Origin: Erinaceus europaeus | Taxonomy: Eukaryota > Chordata > Mammalia > Eulipotyphla > Erinaceidae | DNA: 64,000 nucleotides | Direction: 5' to 3' | Assembly (NCBI RefSeq): GCF_950295315.1 | Contig: NC_080185.1 | Span: 44,435,237 to 44,499,236 of the forward strand | Shown: positions 21,618 through 32,100 of the stretch, in pieces | Layout of the letters: each line of letters begins with the position of its first letter | Numbering within the stretch: position 1 is the stretch's first letter | The notes under the pieces: model-generated | What the model was told of the DNA's origin: nothing | Databases searched by the model: none | Seen by the model: only the letters and a program-made list of their open reading frames with translations | Made by a program: the position numbers and the translations under genes

Positions 21618-24267
21618 ATCTTATTCCAATGTGAAAACTGACATCAGCTATTTATTAATGTGGTTTTATTTTAAACGTGACACATGGATACAGAAAGGAG
21701 CCTCTTTACTATGGAAAATCATTTTACAGTCTGACCCTATTACACTGAACTTTCTCTTTTGTTGGCTCTGCTGTTGCTGCAGTGAAAGAGAGAGGCTTGG
21801 GGAGAAGATAAGCAGGTATTCTATGTCATCAAGGTTGCAAGTTTTCATAAGCGAATTCAAGTCAACAGTAATGTACTTATTTATGCTATTAAGAAATTCA
21901 AATACTACATGCTTTTAACAATATATGGAATAAAAAGAGATAATGCAAACTAACAGACAAAACACACACACACACACACAAAAAAAAGAAATTCAAATAA
22001 GTAGCCAAAGCTCTATTTTTCTTGATTCTTTTCAGGCAAGCACCTCATTAAGGAGATATGTTTTCCATAGCTTCTTAAACAAGAATTGATTTATGCCTTA
22101 TTTGGAAAAGTTGCTCTGATAGTTGTGATTATCTTGTGTAATGATGCTGAAAATGGCCATTTAGTGAGGGGTATGTCTCTCAATATTTAATTTTTTTAAA
22201 TTAAATGTCTGGCATATTTTATACATGTCAACTTCTTGAGTTGGATGTTTTGTCTCTGTTTCTTAAAAACATTTTCTCCCCCCCTTTTTTTTTAAATGGA
22301 GATAACGGAGGGGGAGGGACTGGAAGGAGGGTTAAAATTATAAGTTTTGTGAAGTTATAAAGGTCTTTAGTATCTTTAGAATTCCATGCAAAATGCATTC
22401 TTTGACTCGATAGAGAAACCAGTGGGATAACAGTTACCACCTTAAATTTGTGATTTATCTCAAGGGTGGAAGGAAATACCTTGACAGATTTAGCACTCAC
22501 ATTCAAATGAGTATGAGAACAGGTGGCTAAATGTCTCCTCCACCTGCCATGCAACTTTATCACAAGAAATTTTTCATTCAGCAAGTGCCGCTGCTAGCAA
22601 ACACTTCTCTATTTCAGAGAAGAAAGACAAATGGAGGGAGACTCCTTCTTTGAAGAGCACCCTTTTCTTGATATCCTTTATAAATTGTGAGTGTGCAAAT
22701 TATGTATTTTTTTTCTGGGCGCATGCGTGGTGGAAAGCATGAGTTAGTGCCTTGATGAGCCACTTAATTTGTTGTAATATCATGCTCATCATGGCTTTAA
22801 TTTTACTTTGTTGCTACTTGCTGTTCTTGTATACCAACCCAATAGCACTTTTAGTTATGGTGATATTATTACTATAGGAAACTATAATGTGTGTGCAGTA
22901 CTTTTGACACTAACTTGGCAATAACTTTTTTTTTTTACAGTAGAGTCATATTATTAGGGAACATCTTTAGGTTTAGCTTCTTCCTAATTGAAATGGTGTC
23001 ATGTGAGAGAAGTGCTATCAAGCTAATTGGGAGATAAAAGTTAAAGGTGTTATTTATCTACTTTCATCTCCCTAGCTTTTCTTTGATTTTTTTTTCACTT
23101 CAGAAATTAAAAACAGTGTGAGAAAGTTCAGAGAATGATTTGACAACTATTCCACTTACCTTTAGGCAATATATATATATATTTTTTCCCTAATTATGCA
23201 TAGACTCTAGGAATAAAACTCATAGTGTTGGGTGTTAATGTGTTGTTCTTCAGCTGATGTGAGCCTTGAGATACTCTGCCAGTGCTTGGGTTGGCACTTA
23301 GAACTTTTCCACTGAAGAAAGTCTTGCTTCTTGTGTTTTCATTCCAGTGATTTCAGAGACCACACACACAAAAAAAAGTTTCCTTTTTCTTGAAAATGAA
23401 ATTTGACCTCACCTGGCTTTTGTTATAAAACCAGCTGGTATTTGTGCAATGATAGAGAAACCAAAAAACTGAGATGCTCATTTGATAAGTTTGTCAAGTT
23501 GATACCCCATTTTTTAAAACACAAAAATAGTCACTTTAGTGGAGAGGGGCAGGGGTCCGTTATGGAAATTGGTAAGTGCTGGAAGATCATTTGAGGCTTT
23601 GGAACCAAATAATTCAATAATGAGATCTTTTTTTCCTTGTTCCCTTATAGCACGGGAATATACACCCAATTGCTCTAGTGAATCTTGCGAGTAGAAAGTC
23701 CTTTCCAGAATACCTATCACATTTTTACCTTTACAGAATTATTCAATGTTGAAAACAGATTTCAACCAGATTGCCAGAGTACTCTTTCTTCAGCCCACCT
23801 ACTAGGTCTTACTATAATACAGGATTTTTCATTATCATGGTACTCGTTATAAAATGAAAAAAAATCCATTTGATGGTTTTAAAAATTCCATTAAAAATCT
23901 CATTTGGGTGAGAAGTGCTGTATGCAAGCATTGGCTGAACACTTGTTTGCCCTGACAATTTTGAAATTGTCTCTTCTACTCTAGTGTTTGATAAGTTGGT
24001 AAGGGTAGAACTGAAATCTTCACTTTAATTAGGATATTCTGGGATACTCACTTTTTTTTTTCTGTTAACTCTTGGTACTTAACATCTTTATGAATTGCTT
24101 GCTTGTGCCGTTTACTTGTTTCTCTTTGGGTAACATTTTATCTATGGAAGATTTTAGACCCTGATCACCATATTTGCTTCACCCTGTTAGCATTTGACAG
24201 TCACTTTTACTATCTGCTTTCTTTGTCTTCAAATAGCAGTGCAGAGAAGTGTCAATCTGTGTTTTGG
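21618..24267. other. Intron, 2.6 kb nearly free of young repeats
   Basis: A short CA run at 21963-21980 and a TA run near 23170. Frames of 63-118 codons here show no domain. This is one of the longest stretches without a hedgehog SINE. Confidence 0.5.
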
Positions 24268-24380
24268 GTGGAGTGTAGTTAGCAGAATGTTTATGCAAAC
24301 AGATTTTGACTCCAAAGTCCCAGGTTCAATCCCCTTCACCAATATATATATGAACCACCTTTGCACTGCTTTTCTTAAAA
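24268..24380 (+). mobile_element. SINE-C, diverged
   Basis: GTTAGCAGAATGTTTATGCA, CAAAGTCCCAGGTTCAATCC and TTTGCACTGC match SINE-C. The 138-codon frame spanning it is therefore not a gene. Confidence 0.7.
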
Positions 24381-24730
24381 TGATCTCTCTTTACCTTAAT
24401 GATTTCCAAAAAAAAGCAATTGTGTTCTTTGAACAAGCAAAGTTGACTAATTCATGTACACTTCTTGGAACATTGATTTTGTGCTCTTTGGTTAGTTACT
24501 GTTTGAAAAAGGTGTGTCCAGTTGTAATGGGGCGGGCAGGAGTACCATTGTCATATTATGCATTTGTTGGAATTGAGAAATATGTGCCTTTTAGAAAGAA
24601 AATTGATTAAGGAAATCTCTTCTAGAATAATTTTGTAATGTTGATGAAGGGCCTATTTGGTCAGGATTTACTGAATATGTAAAAGTTAATCCAAATCATT
24701 GAATGAAGAGAATTGCCAAAGTATTCTCAG

Positions 24731-24835
24731 CCAGGGATATAGCTCAATTGGTAGAGAGGGCATGTAGCACATGTGTGAGTCCCTAGATTCAGTCTCAGCA
24801 CACATGTACACATACACACACACAAACACATTCTT
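24731..24835 (+). mobile_element. tRNA-headed SINE, other family
   Basis: CCAGGGATATAGCTCAATTG and GTAGAGAGGGCATGTAGCAC make a tRNA-like head with a diverged B box, then a CA-rich tail. Confidence 0.7.
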
Positions 24836-24892
24836 CTATGAGTTTACATAGTATAAAAGTCTGCTTTTATAAACTTAATTTTTCTTCTATTT

Positions 24893-25193
24893 TTAATAAT
24901 AATAATAATTATTATTATTTTGCTTTTTGCCTCCAGGGTTATTGCCTGCACTACAAATCCACTTCTCCTGGTGGCCATTTTCTTCCTTTTTTTTTTTTTA
25001 ATTGGATAGGACAGAGAGAAATGGAGGAAGGAGGGGGAGTAGAGAGGGAGAGAGAAAGACACCTACAGACCTGTTTCACTTGTGAAGCGACTGCCTGAAG
25101 GTGGGAAACTGGGGGATCTAATTGGTTTTCTTTCATGGGTCCTTGAGCAAGCATTGTATGTACACTTAACCCAATGAGCTACCACCCAACCCC
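24893..25193 (-). mobile_element. SINE-A2, partly deleted
   Basis: TTTGCCTCCAGGGTTATTGC, CCACTTCTCCTGGTGGCC (3' module complement), GGATAGGACAGAGAGAAATG and CTACCACCCAACCCCC. Confidence 0.83.
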
Positions 25194-25221
25194 CTAAACC
25201 TCTTTTTTCGTTAATTCTTTT

Positions 25222-25395
25222 TTTTATTTTCATGAGAGAGAAGGAGATAGAGACAGATATACAGAGGGAATGATACAAAGTATGACCAGAGCACTGCTCA
25301 ACTCTGATATATGCAAGAATTTGAACCTGAGACTTTAAAGCCTCAGGCATGGAAGTCTTTTCGCATAACCATTATGCTACCTCTCCCACCCAGAG
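25222..25395 (-). mobile_element. SINE-C
   Basis: CATGAGAGAGAAGGAGATAG to CATAACCATTATGCTACCTC; a full-length minus copy. Confidence 0.82.
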
Positions 25396-25587
25396 CTTGA
25401 TTTTTTTTTTTCTAGCTAATGTGCTGAAAGAGAGTAGAGGAGTCCTGCTGTTGTTAGATGGCTGAAAGAGTTTGTGGTAACAACCTCACTGTAATTTTTA
25501 GAACTGGCATAACCTCAAGGAGTCAACTTTCTAACTAGGAAGTTATTGAGATCAGATTTCCCTGAAAAGGTTAATCTTTCTGTTATC

Positions 25588-25800
25588 AGTGTTCCTCAAC
25601 CTTGACACTCTGGCATTTTTCTGGAGTACATCTTTGACAGGGAGGAGAACTGTTTTCCTGCATTGTTGTATCAAACAGTATCTCAGAATGACAGTAACCA
25701 CCCCCTCTCTCTCATTGTGACAAAGGAAAATGTCTCAAAACATTGCCAAATGGGAGGGAGTACAGCTCCCTAGGCACACCCCCCACCAAAGACACCAGCT
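25588..25800 (+). mobile_element. MER5A-like hAT DNA transposon remnant
   Basis: TTCCTCAACCTTGACACTCT, GCATTGTTGTATCAAACAGT and ATGTCTCAAAACATTGCCAA follow the MER5A layout from recall; ancient. Confidence 0.65.
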
Positions 25801-26287
25801 TTGTTGTTGTTCTTAATTTCTGACTTGAAAAAAAAAGAATATGATTTTAAAATGTTCTTTGGACTGAGAATTATTCAGATCATCCATCCTTGAAAAGATA
25901 GTGGGGGGGGAGGGGCGATGGGGAGTGTTACAGAGAGGTTTTCACCTCCTAACAATTGTTGAAGAACAATGCTCTTTACATCCAGTCAATAAAGTTAATA
26001 AAAAGGCAATAGAAGGGAATATTGAATCCTCTGATAAGATTGGCATGGCATGTACTGTTAGTGATGCAGAAATAATGGGGAGTGTGCTGAATGTTAAGAA
26101 GTCAGAGGGTGTTGATAAAAAGTCATGAAGAAGGTTATTGTAGTGGAGGCTTCTTCAGCTTTTGAAGTAAGTAATTAGAAAGCCAGCCATTTTCTCTTAC
26201 CAAGAAAGGGCTACATTTTCACATACTGCTCTTCAATTTGGAAAGCAAGTGACAAATGACAAGTAAACATGTTGTTAACTGTAGTAT
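25801..26287. other. Intron without recognised element
   Basis: A G-run near 25903-25912; a 75-codon frame from 25901 has no support. Confidence 0.5.
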
Positions 26288-26311
26288 ATTAAAAAGAAAG
26301 GAAGAAAGGGA

Positions 26312-26348
<37 letters not shown>

Positions 26349-26363
26349 AAAAGAAAGAAAGAA
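26288..26363. repeat. (GAAA)n microsatellite
   Basis: GAAA units after a GGAAGAAAGGGAGAA lead. Confidence 0.96.
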
Positions 26364-26499
26364 GCAATGTCCAGGCTTTGCTTTAGACACAATGGGGTTT
26401 CAGCATTATTCCTGTGCCTTTGACATCTGTGGTTCCATAAGAAATGATAATTGATGGTCATTTAAAGCACTGCATATTAAAGAAATATCTTTGGAATGA

Positions 26500-26620
26500 T
26501 CCACAGAAGTGAGAATATTTATTCATTTGGAAGATACATATTAAGCCTCCCATGTACTAGGTTCTTTGTAGAGAATACAGAAACAAAAAATAAATAAAAT
26601 ATTCTGCTTGAATATTCCAT
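26500..26620. mobile_element. L2-like fragment
   Basis: TATTTATTCATTTGGAAGAT, CATGTACTAGGTTCTTTGTA and AGAATACAGAAACAAAAAAT resemble the common L2 end. Orientation left open. Confidence 0.5.
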
Positions 26621-27515
26621 TAAAATAATTCTGGATGGGTGGAAATTCTCTCATTAGGGATACCAATCATCACCAATCTATTTTCCACTTTAGCAAATTG
26701 ATTCTGCAATTTTAAATGTCTGTTTAAGAGTGTGTGTGATTGTGTGTGTATACTGTAAGTCATATACAGATAGTTTAATTCTTTTTCAAAGCTACTTCTG
26801 AAACTAGTGGGGGACTATGTTCATTTTCTTTTATGCCCATTAAAATCTTGAATTATTCTCTTTATTAAATATCCATGAAAGTTGAATAAAACATGATTAT
26901 CTATTATTAACTCATTTTTAGTTATACTATGGTTCTAATAGCATTAAGAAGAATTGATGTTATTCCCTAAGGCCAGAATTTTTGCTAATTACTGCTGGAT
27001 TTAAAATAATTTGGTTAGTGTCAGAAAGGAAAAAAAAAGAAATCATGATCTCTTTATTAAAAGTATGGTATAATCTTACAATGTTTTTTTCTTGTTAAAG
27101 TTGATCAATTGATTAAAGCTTGATCAATTGATTATAGGTATAAAAAAAAAGGGAAAAGGGAAATTTTTATTATTTTGGACAGCCCAGAGTTAGAAAAACA
27201 AGTAATTCATTATTTAGGAATCTACAAATAATTGGGACAAATTTAGTGTTCCAACACTTAGAAATCCATTCTTTCTTCTATCCCAACACCCCATTTTAGA
27301 TGTCTACCTCATGAAGGTACAAAATGATTCAGAGAGAACTTAGCACTGTTAACCTAAGAAAATGCAGGTCTACTTATTCTAAGGGAATATGATGGCCCTA
27401 TGGTGATCAGTTTTTACTAGAATCTAACTATTTAGTGTTCAATGTTTTCCCATGTTCTCCATCTAACTGACCTATTGACAATATGTTCTTCTTATAACCT
27501 TTAAAAAGTCACTCG
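26621..27515. other. Intron without recognised element
   Basis: AT-rich. TTGATCAATTGATTA occurs at 27101-27115 and again at 27120-27134; its core TGATCAATTGATCA-like symmetry makes it near-palindromic. Confidence 0.5.
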
Positions 27516-27823
27516 TAGGGAGTCGGGCGGTAGCGCAGCGGTTAAGCTCACATGGCACAAAGCGCAAAGAAAGCTCACATGGCACAAAGCGCAAAGACCC
27601 GTGTAAGGACCCGGGTTAGGGCTCCCGGCTCCCCACCTGCAGGGTAGTCGCTTCACAGGCGGTGAAGCAGGTCGGCAGGTGTGTATCTTTCTCTCCCCAC
27701 TCTGTCTTTCCCTCCTTTCTCCATTTCTCTCTGTCCTACCCAACAATGACGACATCATCAACAACAACAAAAACGGACAACAAAAGGGAAAATAAATAAA
27801 TATAATAATTTTTTTTTAAAAAA
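27516..27823 (+). mobile_element. SINE-A with internal head duplication
   Basis: Well-preserved head AGGGAGTCGGGCGGTAGCGC, with 27 bases (27544-27570) repeated exactly at 27571-27597 between the A and B boxes. Flanks AAGTCACTC and AAGTTACTC. Confidence 0.92.
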
Positions 27824-28014
27824 AGTTACTCAGGTACTGATTGTTTCTTTGATTGCTTTTTCTGAAAAGATGGCAATGCCCTTACTTTGTATTAATAGCT
27901 TTGTATTAATATCTAATGCCAAATGCATAAGAGACACTTCTAGAAAAAGAAGCTGTTTCATTTGTGTTTTTATTCAGCTGGGACTACAATAGTAGAAGAG
28001 GAGATCATGTAAAC

Positions 28015-28312
28015 TGGCAAAAATAGCTCACCTGGATAGAGTGCTTGCTTCGCCATTAACTCCATCCAGGTTTGAGCCTGGCTGCCTGCCTGCCATGTTG
28101 CTGGCTGAAGGACACTTCAGTCTTAATCTGCCCCTCCCCCCTTCCTCTTCTCCTCCCTCTTCTCCCTCCTCTCCCTCCTCTCCCTCTCCCTCTCCCTCTC
28201 CCTCTCCCTCTCCCTCTCCCTCTCCCTCTCCCTCTCCCTCTCCCTCTCCCTCTATTTCTCTCTCCCTCTTCTGCCTGAAAACACTCTAGAGCAATGAAGT
28301 CCTGGTGGTGAC
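28015..28312 (+). mobile_element. tRNA-headed SINE with CT hexamer array
   Basis: AAATAGCTCACCTGGATAGA and GTGCTTGCTTCGCCATTAAC, with GGTTTGAGCCTGG as B box. The same family occurs at 49894-50035. Its CT region has expanded. Confidence 0.75.
28166..28258. repeat. (CCCTCT)n array
   Basis: About 15 near-perfect CCCTCT hexamers within the SINE; frames over it read as Pro-Ser or Pro-Leu repeats. Confidence 0.95.
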
Positions 28313-28399
28313 AAAAAGAATAAAGAAATAATGTATTAATATAGCATAATTCTTCTTTGGCATTTATTAATAGAATCTTTGGAGGAAGGGATCAGAATA

Positions 28400-28650
28400 A
28401 AGTAAAATCAAAATCCTGGCCCAACTTGTTTATAACTGTGTGACCTCAGGTAAATTATTTAACATTCCTGTAGCTCATTTTCCATAATCTCGATTTACAA
28501 TACAATAATAGTATCTACTATATAGGATTGTTTTTAAAGACTATGTGAAATTGACGTGTAAATTTCTTGGCATTTGATATATTGGGTTGACAGAAGAGTC
28601 TTGACATATAGCCCAGCATAATGACTACTCAGTGAACAATAGCGATAGCT
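28400..28650 (+). mobile_element. MIR
   Basis: ATAACTGTGTGACCTCAGGT, AAATTATTTAACATTCCTGT and GTAGCTCATTTTCCATAATC follow the MIR core and 3' region. Confidence 0.75.
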
Positions 28651-29009
28651 ATCATCTTTTTAAAATTGGGTATTTCAAACTCATTTTAACTGTGAATACC
28701 AGAATCTCATGGAATTGCTAAATAAACTGTACAACAGTAAAAGCAACTACTCTGGTACTAAAGAAAGTCTTTGTGATTCTAATTTTGGGCCAGCTTGTAG
28801 ATGGGTTTCTCTGTTCACTATCTTTCCTGACCTTGGAAATCCTTTCACAGATGTCTTCCCTGTTATATGAATCTCAAATACTATAAAACAAAATCCATCT
28901 ACAGATGATTGGTGCTAGTGCCTAGTAATTTCTCTAAGCAACCTTAGTACTTTCAACCACTTGACATATTTTCATTTGCCTTTTCTTTCTGATTTAAAAA
29001 CATTTTCAG
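28651..29009. other. Intron just upstream of exon a
   Basis: Repeat-free sequence ending in the acceptor CATTTTCAG. No branch-point call is attempted. Confidence 0.55.
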
Positions 29010-29151
29010 ATCTCTAGTGGAAGAGGAAGACCAGCACATGAAACTGTCCCTTGGAAGCAGCGAAATGGGCCTCTCCTCCCATTTGCAGTCTTCCAAGGCA
29101 GGAACCACACGCATCTTTACCAGCAATACGCACAGCTCTGTGGTGTTACAG
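29010..29151 (+). CDS. KLHL13: KLHL13 exon a: N-terminal segment before the BTB domain
   Basis: Acceptor CATTTTCAG ends at 29009 and donor GTAATC starts at 29152; 142 nt. The first base completes a codon begun upstream (phase 2), then 47 codons run [20 protein letters not shown] and on to SSVVLQ. The upstream in-frame residues SLVEEEDQH match the longer KLHL13 isoform. The Met at 29038-29040 aligns with the start Met of the paralogue KLHL9, so it could start a shorter isoform of 613 residues. The segment is polar and low in recognisable structure until [11 protein letters not shown], which leads into the first BTB helix. It is preceded by about 360 bases of repeat-free sequence. Confidence 0.93.
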
Positions 29152-32100
29152 GTAATCTCAGCTATTCCTTTTGTAATCTGGGTTGTCCATGATGGAAGGG
29201 ATCATGGATTTATGGGAATTCTCTATACTTTTGCCAGTTTTGAAGTGACCCCAAAACTGCTCTAAAAATAGTTTGTTAATTAGCAAAAAAGAAAATAAAA
29301 ATTAAGAGGCTGGGGAGACAGCATAATGGTTCTGCAAAAGACTGTTGTGCCTGAGGCTCTAAAGTTCCAGGTTCAATCCTCAACACCACCATAAGTCAGA
29401 GCTGAACATTGCTTTGGTGAATCTCTCTCTCTCTCTCTTTCTCTCTCATTAAAATAAAATAAACTATACTTAAAAAAAATCAAATGTCCAACAGAGGGGA
29501 AACCTTGAGGGGGAAGTTACATGAGTTCCTGCTGTTTATTTTACTTTTTATTATTTTTATTTACTTATTGGACAGAAACAGCTAGAAATCGAGAGAGAAG
29601 GGAGTAATAGAAAGGCAGATAGACAACCGCAACACTGCTTAAGTATCTGCAAAGCCCCCCCCCCCCGCAGATGGGGATTGAGGGCTTGAACCCAAGTCCT
29701 TGTGCATTGTAACATGTGTACTTAAACCAGGAGCACTACCACTGGCCCCTTTGTTTGCTTGTTTGTTTTAGAGACAGAGGGGTAGGGAGGCAGAGAGAGT
29801 GAAAGAGACCAAATAGCCCAGCTCTGCTCCCCTCAGTGTAGTGGGGTCCAGGCTCCAACCTGGGTTTTGCACATGGCAAGGCAGCATACTATCACAGTGA
29901 GTTCTTTCACCAGCCCCCACCCTACCCCACCTCTGTGTTTTAAAAAAAAAAGTTTTTATGCTTTGTTTTGTTTGTGTTTGTATCATGCCATTTTCTTTCT
30001 TTCCATTTATGTATTTTATTATGATATTGACAGAGAAATAGGGTAAGAGAGGAAAGAGACCACAATAGTAATAATAAGAAGAAGACTGGGGAAATGTTGG
30101 AAGAAATTTATAAATCCATCAATAGGAGAAGGATTGCATAACGTACATTGCATCAAAACTGTAATACCATCCAATCTCTAGAAAGAATGAAATGGATCTG
30201 TATGTATCAACTAGAAAGATGAGATTAAGTGGGGAAAAATGATGACAAAACAAATGTGACATCTCCATACAATGGAATATTAGTAAGCTATAAAAATGAA
30301 TGAAGTATGGATGAACTTTTGCAACATTTTGCTGTGTGAAAGAAGTTAATCACAGGAGAGTGCATTATATGACTCAGTGGGGAAATATGGAGAGAGAGAG
30401 AGGGAGAGAGGGGAGACTAGTGGTTACAGATGGTTGAAGAATGAGATGATAGGTATTCGTATTCGAAGTGTGGTAGCTTAGCAATATAAAGTTTTACTTC
30501 AAGGTGAAGGAAATGTTCTAAAATTCAACATGGAGATGGCTATACATATTTGTAAACATAAGAATCACTAAATTGTATATTTTAAGTGAATGAATTATAT
30601 ATTATATATAAATAACGCTATGAGGACAGCAACAGGCCAATATGTATTGTATAATCCCATCCATTCATATAAAAATCCACAAAAAATATGGATATACATT
30701 AATATAAATATGTAGTAAAAGATCTGGAAACATTAGGAAGGCAGGTGAAAGCTGGCCTACAGTTTTTACCTTATGTAATCCTGTACTGTTTTAAACTTTT
30801 ATGGACATGTTTTTGTGTTGTACCTATGTAATTTAAAAATACAGAAAGAGTGGTAGACAAAACAAGATGAGTCTTAGAACCAACCAGTCCGTAATAGTTG
30901 AGGTCAGTTATTGTTGGTTCAGGCTAGTGCAGAAACAGTGATGTGAAAGTAACCTGACATTTTGCATCAAGTCTGATCTTCAACTCTTTTTTTTGTTTGT
31001 TTGTTTTGATTTTAATGATTGTATTTCTTTTATTCTGAGAGGTAGAGGGCGGGGGAGCGGGGAGAGAAAGATACCGGAGTACTGCTCTGCTATGTTATGC
31101 CATGCCAGGGATCAAATCTAGTACCTTATATATGCCCTGACCCATTAACTGATTTTTTTTTTTTTAATTACCAGAGAACTGCTCAGTTCTGGCTTGTAGT
31201 GGTAAAGGAGATTGAACCTGGGACCTTAGAATCTCAGGATATCTCCCCTAATTTATTATTATTTTTAAATGTCTTTATATTTTCTGTGGTCGTATGGACC
31301 TACTAATGCTACTCTCATTACTGTTAGAAAGCTTTGCATGCTATTTTTAAGGATTTATTAAAATTATGCTCTTCCAAGCAGAGGTTTTTTAAAAAATGTT
31401 TTTATATTTATTTATTTTTAATATTTATTTTCCCTTTTTTTGCCCTTGTTTTATTGTTGCGGTTATTGTTGTTGTTACTGATGTCATCATTGTTGGATAG
31501 GACGGAGACAAATGGAGAGAGGAGGGGAAGACAGAGAGGAGGAAAGAAAGATAGACACCTGCAAACTTGCTTCACTGCCTTGTGAAGTGACCCCCTGCAG
31601 ATGGGAAGCCAGGGGCTCAAACCAGGATCCTTACACCGGTCCTTATGCTTTACGCTACGTGTGCTTAACCCACTGTGCTACTGCCAGCCTCCCCAAGCTG
31701 AGGTTTTTAAGTACAAGTGCTAGCCAACGGAGAACTTTTTTTTTGGGAGGGGGGAGTTTTTTTTGTTTGTTTTTTGTTTTGTCTTTCAGTCTAATCTTAG
31801 GTGTGTGGTTGTCAAGGGAACAAACTACAGAAGTGTCTAATGTAAATGTTATTATTGTTTTAAAATTAGCAGTCACACATACTGTTGCTTCAAAAGACAT
31901 TGCAAATAGCTGTCAGGGAAAGAAATCCTTAAAGAGAAACTGTTTTAAGAACCCTCCCTCAGAAGGGTATCCCAGCTGTACAATGGTGGTGGAAAAGACG
32001 GTAGTTTAGGCCTAAAACCAAAATCCTAGTAGGACTTCACCACCAGTTGCATGACTTTGGGGTAGTCAATTATCTATCTTCTTTAGGCCACCTTCCTTGT

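Noticed and set aside
24194..24610. 138-codon open frame on the plus strand
   Set aside because: It spans a diverged SINE-C (24268-24380), shows no domain and has no splice or promoter context.
24731..24835. Possible tRNA genes (also at 14895-15032, 60906-60990)
   Set aside because: The heads have A- and B-box-like sequence but no complete cloverleaf, and they run into SINE tails; they are SINE promoters.
31512..32009. 165-codon open frame
   Set aside because: Its first half is the reverse of a SINE-A body (RKIDTC-type frame seen in many copies) and the rest is non-repetitive intron.
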